A program made the position numbers and the translations under genes. 64,000 bases of DNA from assembly GCF_033547095.1 (NCBI RefSeq), contig NZ_CP137852.1, forward strand, positions 496,001 through 560,000. The letters run 5' to 3'. The notes beneath the pieces are model-generated. The model ran no database searches and was not told where the DNA came from. It saw nothing but the letters and a program-made list of their open reading frames with translations. This document shows positions 42,049-51,399 of this stretch, in pieces (positions within the stretch are counted from its first letter, which is position 1; each line of letters begins with the position of its first letter). The stretch is from Sediminicoccus rosea (GTDB lineage: Bacteria > Pseudomonadota > Alphaproteobacteria > Acetobacterales > Acetobacteraceae).

Positions 42049-44342
42049 GCCATATCGGCCGCCCCGTCTGCGCGCATTGCGGCGCGCCCAGCGTCACCCG
42101 CTTCTGCTGCACGGGGTGCGAGGGCGCGCATGCGCTGGTGCAGGGCCTCGGCCTCGATGCCTTCTATCGCCGGCGTGAGGGCGCGGAGGGCCAGCTCAAG
42201 CCACTCGATCCACCGAGCGCGGACTTCACCGGCCTCGCCCATCCCAACCGGGACGGCACGCAGACGCTGGAGCTGATGGTGGCGGGGCTGACCTGCGGTG
42301 CCTGCATCTGGCTGGTGGAGCAGGCGCTGGCGGCCGAACCCGGCGTGACGCGCGCGCGTGCCAATCTCTCCACCCGCCGGCTCTCCGTGACCTGGCGGGG
42401 CGAGGCGGCGCGCGGCAACGACCTGGCGGCGCTGGTCGCGCGCCTCGGCTTCCGCGTGGCGCCCTTCTCCCCCGCCTGCCTGCGCGCCAGCGAGGATGCG
42501 GAGGGCCGCGAACTCACGCGCGCCCTCGGCATCGCGAGCTTCGGCGCGATGAACGTGATGCTCGTCTCCGTCGCGGTCTGGGCGGGCAGCGACATGGGGC
42601 CCGACACGCGCCACATGATGCATTGGCTGGCGGCGCTGATCGGCATGCCGACCATCGCCTATGCCGGCATGCCGCTGTTCCGCTCGGCCTGGCGCGGGCT
42701 GCGCGCGGGCCGGCTCAACATGGACTGTGCGGTCTCGCTCGGCATCCTCGCCACCACGGCGATGTCGCTCAGCGAGACGATGCGCAATGGCGACTTCACC
42801 TGGTTCGACGGCGCGACCACGCTGCTGGCGCTGATGCTGGCCGGCCGCGTGCTGGACCGCGCGGCGCGGCGGCGGGCGCGGCAAAGTGCGGCCGAACTGC
42901 TCGCCCTGCAGGAAGGCAGCGTCACCGTGCTGGGCGAGGCCAATGCCGCGCCCATGGCCGTGCCGATGGAGCGCGTGCCGGTCGGCGCGCGCATCCTGGT
43001 GGCGAGCGGCGAGCGCCTGCGCCTGGATGCGGTGCTGGAAGATGCGAGCGCACTGCTCGACACCGCCGCCACCACGGGCGAGAGCCTGCCGCGCCCCTTC
43101 GCGCAGGGCGAGGCGCTGGCGGCGGGCGGCGTGAACATGGGCGCGCCCTTCGTGGCGCGCGTCACGGCGGCGGCGGGCGATGGTTCGCTGGCCGCCATGG
43201 GCCGCATGCTGGAGCGCGCGGAGCAGGCGCGCGGGCGCTACACTTCGCTCGCCGACCGCGCGGCGCGGATCTATGTGCCCATCGCGCATGTCGTCGCCCT
43301 CTGCACCTTCCTGGGCTGGTGGCTGCTGGCCGGCGCGAGCTGGCAGGCGGCGCTGGTGCCGGCGGTGGCCGCGCTCATCATCACCTGTCCCTGCGGGCTG
43401 GCCATCGCCGTGCCGGCGGTGCAGGTCGTCGCCTCTGGCGCGCTGTTCCGGCGTGGCGTGCTGCTCTCCTCGCCCACCGGGCTGGAGCGGCTGGCGAGTG
43501 CCGATCATGTGGTGCTGGACAAGACGGGCACGCTGACGGAAGGCCGCCCGCGCCTGCTGCCGGGCGGCTGGGGCGAGGATGATCTGCAACTGGCGGCGAG
43601 CCTCGCCGCCACCAGCCGCCACCCGCTGTCGCGCGCGCTCAGCCGTGCCTGCCCGGATGCGGCGCCCGCTTCGGGCGTGGTGGAGGTGCCGGGGGCGGGG
43701 CTGGTTCAGGGCGAGACGCGCCTCGGCTCGGCCGCCTTCCTGGGCCTGGCCGAGGATGCCGGCATGGCGCTGCACCTCGTGCGGCCGGGCCGTGCGCCGG
43801 TCACCTTCCGCTTCGAGGATGCGCTGCGCCCCGATGCGGCCGCGGCCGTGCAGGCCTTCCAGCGCGCGGGCCTCGGCGTCGAGCTCCTCTCGGGCGATGC
43901 GCCCGAGGTGGTGGAACGCCTGGCGCGGGAGGCGGGGATCACCCTCTTCACCGCGCGCGCCACGCCCGAGGCGAAGGCCGCGCGCATCACGGCCCTCGCC
44001 GCGCAGGGCCGCCGCGTGCTGATGGTGGGCGACGGCATCAATGACGCGGCGGCCCTGGCGGCCGCGCATGTCTCCGCGGCGCCGGCCGAGGGGACCGACC
44101 TCGCCCAGGCGGCAAGCGACTTCGTGCTGATGGGCGGCGGGCTGCTGCCGTTGGCCGAGGCGGTGGGCCGCGCGCGGCGCGCGCAATCGGCGGCGCGGCA
44201 GAACATCGCCTTCGCCTTCACCTACAACATCATCGCCGTGCCGGTGGCGGTGGCGGGCTTCGCCACGCCGCTCATCGCGGCGCTGGTGATGGCAAGCTCC
44301 TCGCTCGCCGTCATCGGCAACGCACTCAGGGTGGGACGCTGA
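42045..44342 (+). CDS. ccoI: Copper-translocating P-type ATPase CcoI (FixI)
   Basis: This P1B ATPase moves copper across the inner membrane for the CuB centre of cbb3 oxidase. The N-terminus has the FixI-type cysteine cluster CAHCGAPSVTRFCCTGC, then an HMA domain with GLTCGACIWLVEQ. Catalytic elements are TGES, the metal-site CPC (ITCPCGLAIA), the phosphorylated Asp in VLDKTGTLTEG, and GDGINDAAAL. It is 765 residues long. It is coupled to ccoH upstream and ccoS downstream. Confidence 0.96.
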   Translation: MSHIGRPVCAHCGAPSVTRFCCTGCEGAHALVQGLGLDAFYRRREGAEGQLKPLDPPSADFTGLAHPNRDGTQTLELMVAGLTCGACIWLVEQALAAEPGVTRARANLSTRRLSVTWRGEAARGNDLAALVARLGFRVAPFSPACLRASEDAEGRELTRALGIASFGAMNVMLVSVAVWAGSDMGPDTRHMMHWLAALIGMPTIAYAGMPLFRSAWRGLRAGRLNMDCAVSLGILATTAMSLSETMRNGDFTWFDGATTLLALMLAGRVLDRAARRRARQSAAELLALQEGSVTVLGEANAAPMAVPMERVPVGARILVASGERLRLDAVLEDASALLDTAATTGESLPRPFAQGEALAAGGVNMGAPFVARVTAAAGDGSLAAMGRMLERAEQARGRYTSLADRAARIYVPIAHVVALCTFLGWWLLAGASWQAALVPAVAALIITCPCGLAIAVPAVQVVASGALFRRGVLLSSPTGLERLASADHVVLDKTGTLTEGRPRLLPGGWGEDDLQLAASLAATSRHPLSRALSRACPDAAPASGVVEVPGAGLVQGETRLGSAAFLGLAEDAGMALHLVRPGRAPVTFRFEDALRPDAAAAVQAFQRAGLGVELLSGDAPEVVERLAREAGITLFTARATPEAKAARITALAAQGRRVLMVGDGINDAAALAAAHVSAAPAEGTDLAQAASDFVLMGGGLLPLAEAVGRARRAQSAARQNIAFAFTYNIIAVPVAVAGFATPLIAALVMASSSLAVIGNALRVGR

Positions 44343-44497
44343 TGGACACGCTGGTCTGGCTCATTCCGCTGGCGCTGGTGCTGGGCGGCCTCGCCCTCAT
44401 CGCCTTCATCTGGGCGATGCGCTCCGGCCAATACGAGGATCTGGACGGTGCCGCCGCCCGCATCCTCTTCGACGACGACCTCAAGAAAGGAGGCTGA
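44342..44497 (+). CDS. ccoS: cbb3 oxidase maturation protein CcoS
   Basis: This 51-residue protein starts on the last base of the ccoI stop codon. It has one membrane helix (residues 5-26) followed by SGQYEDLDGAAARILFDDD, the conserved CcoS/FixS pattern. CcoS is needed to insert haem b and copper into CcoN. It completes the canonical ccoNOQPGHIS order. Confidence 0.94.
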   Translation: MDTLVWLIPLALVLGGLALIAFIWAMRSGQYEDLDGAAARILFDDDLKKGG

Positions 44498-44501
44498 CCC
44501 G

Positions 44502-44681
44502 ATGCCGATCTCTTCCGGCTTCTTCATCGCCCTGTATCTCGTTTTCGCGCTGGTCGGCCTGTTCGGCGCGGCGCGGGCGGAGGGCTATCTCAACGCCTTC
44601 TCGCTGATGCTGCTGGCCTTCGCGCTGTGGATGGCCTTCGGCGTCATCAAGCGCCACTTCGACGCGAAGCAGCCGCACTAG
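44502..44681 (+). CDS. Small two-span membrane protein at the end of the cco operon
   Basis: This 59-residue protein has two hydrophobic helices (residues 6-23 and 31-50), then a basic tail, IKRHFDAKQPH. Its AAGGAGG ribosome-binding site lies within the end of ccoS, so it is probably the ninth gene of the operon. No family is recognised. A role in cbb3 assembly or stability would fit its place but is not shown. Its stop shares the CTAG tetranucleotide with the stop of the convergent ABC ATPase gene. Confidence 0.65.
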   Translation: MPISSGFFIALYLVFALVGLFGAARAEGYLNAFSLMLLAFALWMAFGVIKRHFDAKQPH

Positions 44682-45373
44682 GCGGGCTGGGCCGCCCGCG
44701 CCGGCTGCACGATCCGCCCATCCTCCATCGCCACGATGCGGTCGGCGATGTCGAGGATGCGGGGGTCATGCGTGACGAGCAGGATGGGCACGCCGCGCGT
44801 CTTTGCGAGGTCACGCAGCAGGCGCACCACCTCCTGCCCGCTCACCTTGTCGAGCGCCGCGGTGGGTTCGTCGGCCAGGATCAGGCCGGGTTCGCCGGCG
44901 AGTGCCCGCGCCACGGCCACGCGCTGCCGCTGCCCGCCCGAAAGCCGTGAAGGCGGCTTTTCCGCGTGATCGGCGAGGCCGACGGCGGCCAGCATCTCGC
45001 CCGCGCGGGCGAGGCGCTCGCCCTCGCTCATGCCGCCATGCAGTTCGAGCGACATGGCGACATTCTGCCGCGCGGTGAGGAAGCCCAGCAGGTTGTGGTT
45101 CTGGAAGATGAAGCCGATCCGCCCGCGCAGGCGGACGCGGTCGCTCTCGGCCGCGCCGGCGAGTTCCTGGCCCAGCACCCGCGCCTGGCCGTCCTGCATG
45201 GCGCGCAGCGCGCCGATCAGCGTCAGCAGCGTCGTCTTGCCCGAGCCCGAGGGCCCGGTGAGCAGCACGATCTCGCCGGGTGCGATGGAGAGATCCACCT
45301 CGCGCAGCACCTCGCGCCGCAGCGCGCCCTCGCCATAGGCGAAGGTGATGCCCGACAACTCGACAGGGTTCAC
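44678..45373 (-). CDS. ABC exporter ATPase subunit (DevA/LolD/MacB-type)
   Basis: This ATPase energises the adjacent permease. It has Walker A GPSGSGKTT, the Q-loop FIFQNHNLLGFLTARQNV, the signature LSGGQRQR, and Walker B LILADEPTAALD. The HNLLGFLT pattern is typical of the DevA group. GTG 45373 follows a GAGG site. Length is 231 residues. It is the last gene of a TetR-HlyD-permease-ATPase set but is separated from the permease by 163 bases containing two hairpins. Confidence 0.93.
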   Translation of the reverse strand: MNPVELSGITFAYGEGALRREVLREVDLSIAPGEIVLLTGPSGSGKTTLLTLIGALRAMQDGQARVLGQELAGAAESDRVRLRGRIGFIFQNHNLLGFLTARQNVAMSLELHGGMSEGERLARAGEMLAAVGLADHAEKPPSRLSGGQRQRVAVARALAGEPGLILADEPTAALDKVSGQEVVRLLRDLAKTRGVPILLVTHDPRILDIADRIVAMEDGRIVQPARAAQPA

Positions 45374-45444
45374 AACTCACCTCGCAGCAAAAGCGCGCCA
45401 ACCGAACGATCCGTGCCCCGCCCACTGGCCGCCCCCCGGTGGGC

Positions 45445-45532
45445 GGCGCGGCTTCGCCGCGCCAACCAGCCGAAGCGCCCAGAACCAGCACCAACCGGGG
45501 CCCCCGCAAAGACGCGAAGCGGGTTTGTGGGG
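45445..45532. repeat. Two hairpins between the exporter permease and ATPase genes
   Basis: At 45445-45463, GGCGCGGC and GCCGCGCC pair around TTC. At 45502-45532, CCCCGCAAA pairs with TTTGTGGGG (one G-T wobble) around an inner CGC-GAA-GCG loop. Together they fill the 163-base gap inside an otherwise tightly packed operon. They may be REP-like elements or partial terminators. Confidence 0.5.
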
Positions 45533-45536
45533 AAAT

Positions 45537-46808
45537 TCAAAACATATCCGCCGGATTGGCGTCCCTCAGCTTGCGCATGGCGAGCAGCCCCGCCGCCGCG
45601 CACATGGTGAAGATCATCAGGAAGACCGTCAGCGCGCGTTCGGGATACATGGCGAGCGGCAGGAAGGTCGCCGCCCCCACCCAGTCGTAGAGCCAGGCCG
45701 AGAGCAGCAACCCCGGGATGAAGCCGATGATGGCGAGGATGAAGGCCTCGCTCATCACGACGCGCGAGAGATACCCGTTGGAATAACCCATCGCCTTGAG
45801 CGTGGCGTATTCCGAGATGTGGCTCGCGATGTCGGAGAAGAGGATCTGGTAGACGATCACCATGCCGACCACGAGGCCCATCAGGCTGCCGAAGACGAAG
45901 ATGAAGCCGATGGGCGTGCCGTTCTCCCAATAGGCGCGCTCATGCGCGACGAGTTCGGCATGGGTCATCACCATCACGTCGCCCGGCAGCAGCTCGCGCA
46001 GGCGGGCCTGCACGGCGCGCGGGTCGGCGCCCTCATGCAGCTTCAGCGCGACGAGGTCGGTGTTGGAGACGCGGCGCTCGAAGACGCGGCGGAAATTCGT
46101 CTCGCTGAGGACGACATTGCCATCCGCGCCGAAGCTGGGACCGATCTCGACGAGGCCGACCAGGCGCATCTCGCGGTGGCCCACCTGCACCTGGAAGGGT
46201 CCGCGCTCGGCGAAGAGCTGGCCGATCGGGCCGAATTCCGGGCGGGAGCGGACGTCGAAGGCGACGGTGTCCGGCTGCTTCAGCGCCTCGACCAGCGGAG
46301 CGAGGCCGGTGAAGCCGACCGCGCCCGCCTCGGCATCCAGGCCGATGAGCTGCACGGCGCGGCGGCGGCCGGTCTCCGGGTTCCGCCAGCTCGCCTGGGC
46401 CAGGTAGATCGGCACGGCGACGGCGACATCGGGGTCGGCCAGCGTCTGGAAGGCGCGCGCGCGGGGCAGGGGTTCGGGCCGGAAGCTCGCATCCGTCATG
46501 GGGTGCATGAGGAAGAGGTCGGCCCGCATGGCGCCCAGCATGTTGGTCGCGCTGTCGAAGAGCGCGCCGCGGAAGCCGAGCTGCATGAAGACCAGCACGC
46601 AGGCGAACATCACGCCGGCCATGGCGGCGAGCAGGCGGGATTTCTCCGCGCGCAGCTGCCGCCAGGCGAGGCGCAGCGGCAGCAGCAGGAAGGCGGCGGG
46701 GCCGGGGGCCACGCGCGGGCGGGGCGGAATGGGCTCGCCGGTGAGTTCCGGTGCCCAGGGGAGGAGATTCCCGGGGAGGAGGCTCTCCGTGCCGCTGATC
46801 TGGTTCAT
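45537..46808 (-). CDS. ABC exporter permease subunit (DevC/FtsX-like)
   Basis: This 423-residue inner-membrane permease has one N-terminal span (about residue 60), a large periplasmic domain, and three C-terminal spans, the MacB/FtsX topology. Segments such as LAWRQLRAEKSRLLAAMAGV and ATLKAMGYSNGYLSRVV are typical of the DevC family. Its start overlaps the HlyD gene stop by four bases. DevBCA systems export lipids, glycolipids or small molecules with a TolC channel; the substrate here is unknown. Confidence 0.9.
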   Translation of the reverse strand: MNQISGTESLLPGNLLPWAPELTGEPIPPRPRVAPGPAAFLLLPLRLAWRQLRAEKSRLLAAMAGVMFACVLVFMQLGFRGALFDSATNMLGAMRADLFLMHPMTDASFRPEPLPRARAFQTLADPDVAVAVPIYLAQASWRNPETGRRRAVQLIGLDAEAGAVGFTGLAPLVEALKQPDTVAFDVRSRPEFGPIGQLFAERGPFQVQVGHREMRLVGLVEIGPSFGADGNVVLSETNFRRVFERRVSNTDLVALKLHEGADPRAVQARLRELLPGDVMVMTHAELVAHERAYWENGTPIGFIFVFGSLMGLVVGMVIVYQILFSDIASHISEYATLKAMGYSNGYLSRVVMSEAFILAIIGFIPGLLLSAWLYDWVGAATFLPLAMYPERALTVFLMIFTMCAAAGLLAMRKLRDANPADMF

Positions 46809-47860
46809 CGGGCGGCCACCGCGGGGTCATGCGCGCGGATCGCGACCTGCACCTGCATGCCGGTGCGCCGTCGCAGCAATTCGGCGCCCTCCTCCGAGAG
46901 GGCGAGGCGGACCTCCACCGTGCGGCTGTCCACCGCGGCCACGGGGTCGGTGCCGGCTTGGGTGGTGCGGCGCACCTGCCAGCCGATGTCGCGCAGCGTG
47001 GCGACGGCCCGCTGGCGCTCGCCGGGGATGATGATCTCGGCCGTCATGCCGGGGCGGAGGCGGCCGAGATCGGTCTCGAAGACGTCGGCCACCACGTCCA
47101 TGCGCGTCAGGTCGGCCAGTTCCATCAGGCCGTCATTGCCCACTTGGTCGCCGGGGCGGGCGAAGATGCGCAGGATGGTGCCGGCGATGGGTGCGCGCAC
47201 GCGGGCGAGTTCCGCATCGGCGCGGGCCTTGGCGAGCGCCGCCTCGGCGCCGGCGACGCGCGCCTCGGCGAGGCGGAGATCCTCCTCGCGCGGGGTGGAG
47301 AGGGTCTGCAGGTCGGCCTCGGCCTGGGCGCGCTCGGCCGAGAGGCGGAGCAGGAGGAAGCGGTTGCGCTCGGCCGCCGCCTCGGAGCCGGCGCCGGAGG
47401 GGACGAGGCGGTCGGTGCGGTTGGCGTCGCGCCGGGCGATCTCCTCCTGGGCGGAGAGGGCGGCGATGCGGGCGCGCTGGGCGGCGACCTCGGTGGCGCG
47501 GCCGGCCTCGCGCACGCGGGCCAGGGCGGCCCGCATCTCGGCGAGATGCGCCTCGGCCTGCTGGGCGGCAGCGTCCTTCATCCCGGCATCGGCGAATTCG
47601 GCGAGAAGCTGGCCCTCGGTGACGAAGTCGCCCTCGGTCACGAAGACGCGGGCGAGGCGCGTCACGGCCATGCCGCCCGGCTGGTTCAGCTTGCGGATGC
47701 GCGAGGCGGGCTCGACCCGGCCCAGCGCGCCGACGCCGAGCGGCACGGCCGGGGCGGCGATGACGGGCGCGGGTGGCGGCGGCGCGGCCTGGTTGGCATA
47801 GACGTAGTATCCGGCCCCGGCGGCGAGGAGGGCGGCGCCCAGCAGCAGCTTGCGGTTCAT
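46805..47860 (-). CDS. HlyD/DevB-type membrane fusion protein
   Basis: This periplasmic adaptor of 351 residues has an N-terminal anchor (residues 4-24). A Pro-rich linker, a half-lipoyl segment (GALGRVEPASRIRKLNQPGG), a long coiled coil (about residues 95-220) and the C-terminal lipoyl/barrel part (VRAPIAGTILRIFARPGDQV) follow. It links the DevC/DevA pair to an outer-membrane channel. It overlaps the TetR gene (ATGA) and the permease gene by four bases each, so all are one transcript. Confidence 0.92.
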   Translation of the reverse strand: MNRKLLLGAALLAAGAGYYVYANQAAPPPPAPVIAAPAVPLGVGALGRVEPASRIRKLNQPGGMAVTRLARVFVTEGDFVTEGQLLAEFADAGMKDAAAQQAEAHLAEMRAALARVREAGRATEVAAQRARIAALSAQEEIARRDANRTDRLVPSGAGSEAAAERNRFLLLRLSAERAQAEADLQTLSTPREEDLRLAEARVAGAEAALAKARADAELARVRAPIAGTILRIFARPGDQVGNDGLMELADLTRMDVVADVFETDLGRLRPGMTAEIIIPGERQRAVATLRDIGWQVRRTTQAGTDPVAAVDSRTVEVRLALSEEGAELLRRRTGMQVQVAIRAHDPAVAAR

Positions 47861-48447
47861 GCGCGCGCCTCCTGCACGAGGAATTCGAGCGCGGCGCGGA
47901 TGGCCTGCTGGTCCTCCGCCGTCTGCTCGTACATGCCGAAGAGGCGGCCGAAGAAGAGGCCGTCGCTGGCGGCCATCAGGGCGAGGGCGCGGCCCGGCGG
48001 CAGCTTGTCGGCGCGCAGATGGTCGCGGATGCGGGCGAAGACGGCGCGGATGGGCGCCAGCATGGCCGGGTCATGGTGGAAGACGGCGAGGAAGACGGCG
48101 CCGGCGCGCTCATGCTCCTCGCAGACCTGCTCGGGGTCGTCGAAGATCCAGGAGAGGATGGCGCGGCTGGCGGGCGCGGGGCCGGACTGGGCCGCGAGCA
48201 CCGCCTGGAAATCCTGCTCCACCGATTCCGCGAGGCGGGCGACGAGGCCGTTCAGCATCGCCTCCTTGGAGGCGAAATGATAGAGCAGCCCGCCCTTGGA
48301 GATGCCGGCGCCGCGGGCCGCCGCCTCCAGCGTCAGGGCGGGGACGCCCTTTTCCTGCACGATCCGCTCGGCGGCATCGAGGATGCGGGTCCGGGCATCG
48401 GCCAAGGGAACGGCGGGCGGAGTGGCAGGGGGTGGCGCATCAAGCAT
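47857..48447 (-). CDS. TetR/AcrR family transcriptional regulator
   Basis: This 196-residue repressor has an N-terminal helix-turn-helix: ILDAAERIVQEKGVPALTLE, then GISKGGLLYHFASKEAML, which is the recognition region with the typical YHF(x)SKE end. The C-terminal ligand domain is of the TetR_C type seen with DevBCA or RND exporters. It is the first gene of the exporter operon. Two identical 16-base sites directly upstream probably serve as its operators, giving autoregulation and inducible export. Confidence 0.93.
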   Translation of the reverse strand: MLDAPPPATPPAVPLADARTRILDAAERIVQEKGVPALTLEAAARGAGISKGGLLYHFASKEAMLNGLVARLAESVEQDFQAVLAAQSGPAPASRAILSWIFDDPEQVCEEHERAGAVFLAVFHHDPAMLAPIRAVFARIRDHLRADKLPPGRALALMAASDGLFFGRLFGMYEQTAEDQQAIRAALEFLVQEARA

Positions 48448-48459
48448 GCGCCAGAACTA

Positions 48460-48507
48460 TACCGGCTGGACGGTTTGTCAAGAATTCAGTGTACCGGCTG
48501 GACGGTT
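48460..48507. promoter_or_regulatory. Duplicated TetR operator
   Basis: The 16-mer TACCGGCTGGACGGTT occurs at 48460-48475 and again, identically, at 48492-48507. The start-to-start spacing is 32 bases, about three helical turns. Each copy has ACCG and CGGT ends in inverted orientation, as TetR operators do. The first copy is 13 bases before the TetR start codon. Confidence 0.8.
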
Positions 48508-49385
48508 CACGGCCCCTGGTTGAGCCCGGCCCGCAGCGCCCGGCCTTCCACGCCGTCGGGGTCGATCAGCCCCTCGCGCAGGAACAGGTCGATCAGCACC
48601 AGGTTCACGTTGAACTTGATGCTCTCGGTCTCGCGCAAAGCCTCCAGCAGGCGGGGGGCGGGCCAGAGCTCGAAGCGCTCCACCTCGTCATCATGCGGGG
48701 CGGGGGTGAAGCTCTCGGGCAGGTCGAGGTCGAAGACGTGCAGCACGTCCCGCCGCAGGCCTTCCTCGGCGTTGAGGATGTAGGAGATGCGTCCGGTGCG
48801 GCGCGCCTGCGCGGCCAGCTCGGCCGGGAGCGAGGCCTCCTCACCCGCTTCCTTCAGCAGGCATTGCTCCGCATCGAGCCCGGCCGGGATGCCGCCGGCG
48901 ACGAGGTTGTCGAGCTGGCCGGGGGCGATGGCCTTGTTGCGGGCGCGCACGCCGACCCAGACATGCAGGCCGCCATCCTTTCCCGGGGGACGGCGCACCA
49001 GCCCGTTCAGGTGCACGCCCTGCCCGATCACGCCGAATTGCGGGATCATCCCGCGATCGAGCGTGCCGAGCACCGGGCTTTCGGCGGTGGCGCGGATGTC
49101 GAAGAGTTCGCCCCGGACGCGGCCGAAGCCCTGCTTCGCCAGCACGCGGGCGGCCGCGGCCAGCGCATCGCTGCGCTGGGCGGCGCCGCGCAGGCGCCCG
49201 GCCATGGCGACCCCGCCGCCATCGAAGTGGAAATCGCGCGGCAGGAAGGTCAGCGCATGGGCCAGTTCCGGCGTCACCCAGCCCACCTGCTCCGTCCCGA
49301 AGCGGAAGGGCAGGAGATGCGCGGGGGAGGGCGCGTTGTTGCAGGCCTCGATGTGCCGGTACAGCGGTTTGCTCATCGCTGCCAT
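48507..49385 (-). CDS. Nudix hydrolase with DUF4743 domain
   Basis: The N-terminal DUF4743-type region begins with LYRHIEACNNAPSP. A Nudix domain follows, with the metal-binding box near residues 160-185 (GGIPAGLDAEQCLLKEAGEE). The same architecture occurs in the Nudix part of fungal thiamin pyrophosphokinase fusions and in yeast YJR142W, which acts on damaged thiamin diphosphates, so a housecleaning role is likely. Its length is 292 residues from ATG 49385, or 289 from 49376. It is divergent from the Atm1 exporter, with 61 bases between the two starts. Confidence 0.87.
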   Translation of the reverse strand: MAAMSKPLYRHIEACNNAPSPAHLLPFRFGTEQVGWVTPELAHALTFLPRDFHFDGGGVAMAGRLRGAAQRSDALAAAARVLAKQGFGRVRGELFDIRATAESPVLGTLDRGMIPQFGVIGQGVHLNGLVRRPPGKDGGLHVWVGVRARNKAIAPGQLDNLVAGGIPAGLDAEQCLLKEAGEEASLPAELAAQARRTGRISYILNAEEGLRRDVLHVFDLDLPESFTPAPHDDEVERFELWPAPRLLEALRETESIKFNVNLVLIDLFLREGLIDPDGVEGRALRAGLNQGP

Positions 49386-49446
49386 GTGGCAGCGACGGCG
49401 CCGGGCGGGAAGGGCCGTGGTTCCCAAAACCCGCCGCACGGGCCAC

Positions 49447-51333
49447 ATGAAGGGCATGAGCGCGAAGCAGCCGACGAACCACCTCCGCACCGTGCGGTCC
49501 ATCCTCCCCTACCTCTGGCCCGAGGGGGAGCGCGGGCTGAAGATCCGGGTGGTGCTGGCGGTGCTCTGCCTCATCGCGGCCAAGGCGGCCAATGTGCTGG
49601 TGCCCATCATCTATGCGCGGGCGGTGGATGCGCTGGCGCCGAAGGACGGGGTGGGGGCGATGCTCGCCATCCCGGTGGCGCTGGTCATCGGCTATGGCCT
49701 GCTGCGCGTCATGGCCTCGGCGCTCGCGGAACTTCGCAACGCGGTCTTCGCCAAGGTGCAGGCGCGGGCGGCGCGGCGGGTCGCGCTCAGCGTGTTCCGG
49801 CACATGCATGCGCTCTCCATGCGGTTCCACATGGACCGCGCGACGGGCGGCCTCTCCCGCGTGATTGAAAGAGGTACGCGTGGCATCGCAGTGGTGCTGA
49901 ACTTCATGCTGTTCAACATCCTGCCGACCATCGTGGAGATCTTCCTGGTCGCCGCGATCCTGTGGTGGATGTTCGCGCTCTCCTTCGCGCTGACCGTGCT
50001 GCTCACCATCGGCGGCTACATCACCTTCACGCTGCTCTTCACCAATTGGCGCCTCGCCTTCCGCCGCGTGATGAACGACACGGACCAGGAGGCGAACACC
50101 AAGGCGGTGGACAGCCTGCTGAACTACGAGACGGTGAAGTACTTCAACAACGAGCGGCACGAGGCGCGGCGCTACGATGAGAGCCTGACGCGCTACGAGG
50201 CCGCCTATGTGCGCTCCGAGACCACGCTGAACATGCTCAACGCCGGCCAGGCGACGATCATGGCGGCGGGGCTGACGGTGGTGATGCTGCTGGCCGGGCG
50301 CGGCATCGCGGGCGGGACCATGACGGTGGGCGATTTCGTCATGGTGAACGCCTATCTGATCCAGCTCTATCTGCCGCTGAACATCCTCGGCTTCGCCTAT
50401 CGCGAGATCAAGCAGGGCCTGACCGACATGGAGGAGATGTTCCTCCTGCTGGACGTGCCCGCCGAGATCGCGGACGCGCCCCATGCCCCCGACCTCGTGG
50501 TGACCGCCGGCGCGGTGCGCTTCGATGATGTGCGCTTCGCCTACCGGCCCGATCGCGAGATCCTGAAGGGCGTGAGCTTCGAGGTGCCGCCCGGCCGCAT
50601 GCTCGCCATCGTCGGGCCCACCGGGGCCGGGAAATCCACCATCTCCCGCCTGTTGTTCCGCTTCTACGACGTGACCGGCGGCGCGGTGCTGATCGACGGG
50701 CAGGATGTGCGGAGCGTGACGCAGGACAGCGTGCGCCGCGCCATCGGCGTGGTGCCGCAGGACACGGTGCTGTTCAACGACACCATCCGCTACAACATCG
50801 CCTATGGCCGTCCGGGCGCCACCGATGAGGAGGTGGAGGAGGCCGCGCGCCTCGCCCAGGTGCATGACTTCGTCCTCAAGCTGCCCGATGGCTACAAGAC
50901 CCGCGTGGGCGAGCGTGGCCTCAAGCTCTCGGGCGGCGAGAAGCAGCGCGTGGCGATCGCGCGCACCATCCTGAAGGACCCGCGCATCCTCATCCTGGAC
51001 GAGGCGACCAGCGCGCTCGACACCCGCACCGAGCAGGAGATCCAGGCGGCGCTGCGCGACGTCTCCCGCGGGCGGACCACGCTGGTCATCGCGCACCGCC
51101 TCTCCACCGTGGTGGAGGCGGATGAGATCATCGTGCTGGAGGAAGGGCGCATCGCCGAGCGGGGCACGCATGGCGCGCTGATCGCGGCCGATGGCCTCTA
51201 TGCCGAGATGTGGCGCCGCCAGTCCGAGGCGGTGGCGGCGGCCGAGGCGGCGGCGCTGGCCCAGGCCCAGGCGGAATTCGGCAGCGGCGTGAGCGCCCGG
51301 GCGGCGGGCGAGGCGCGGATGACAAAGCCTTAA
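49447..51333 (+). CDS. Atm1-type ABC half-transporter (heavy metal/glutathione conjugate exporter)
   Basis: This homodimeric inner-membrane exporter resembles mitochondrial Atm1 and NaAtm1, which export glutathione-linked sulfur or metals. Six membrane spans occupy residues 25-330. The substrate-site segment [16 protein letters not shown] in the fifth and sixth spans matches the Atm1 glutathione pocket. The ATPase domain has [17 protein letters not shown] and [12 protein letters not shown] short Ala-rich tail ends the 628-residue protein. The start is ATG 49447 or 49456; AAGGG lies between them. Confidence 0.93.
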   Translation: MKGMSAKQPTNHLRTVRSILPYLWPEGERGLKIRVVLAVLCLIAAKAANVLVPIIYARAVDALAPKDGVGAMLAIPVALVIGYGLLRVMASALAELRNAVFAKVQARAARRVALSVFRHMHALSMRFHMDRATGGLSRVIERGTRGIAVVLNFMLFNILPTIVEIFLVAAILWWMFALSFALTVLLTIGGYITFTLLFTNWRLAFRRVMNDTDQEANTKAVDSLLNYETVKYFNNERHEARRYDESLTRYEAAYVRSETTLNMLNAGQATIMAAGLTVVMLLAGRGIAGGTMTVGDFVMVNAYLIQLYLPLNILGFAYREIKQGLTDMEEMFLLLDVPAEIADAPHAPDLVVTAGAVRFDDVRFAYRPDREILKGVSFEVPPGRMLAIVGPTGAGKSTISRLLFRFYDVTGGAVLIDGQDVRSVTQDSVRRAIGVVPQDTVLFNDTIRYNIAYGRPGATDEEVEEAARLAQVHDFVLKLPDGYKTRVGERGLKLSGGEKQRVAIARTILKDPRILILDEATSALDTRTEQEIQAALRDVSRGRTTLVIAHRLSTVVEADEIIVLEEGRIAERGTHGALIAADGLYAEMWRRQSEAVAAAEAAALAQAQAEFGSGVSARAAGEARMTKP

Positions 51334-51399
51334 TCCTGGCGCTCTTCCCTGGCCGCGCTCCAGGCCCCATCTGGCTGGAAAGATTGGAGTTGCCGGACA

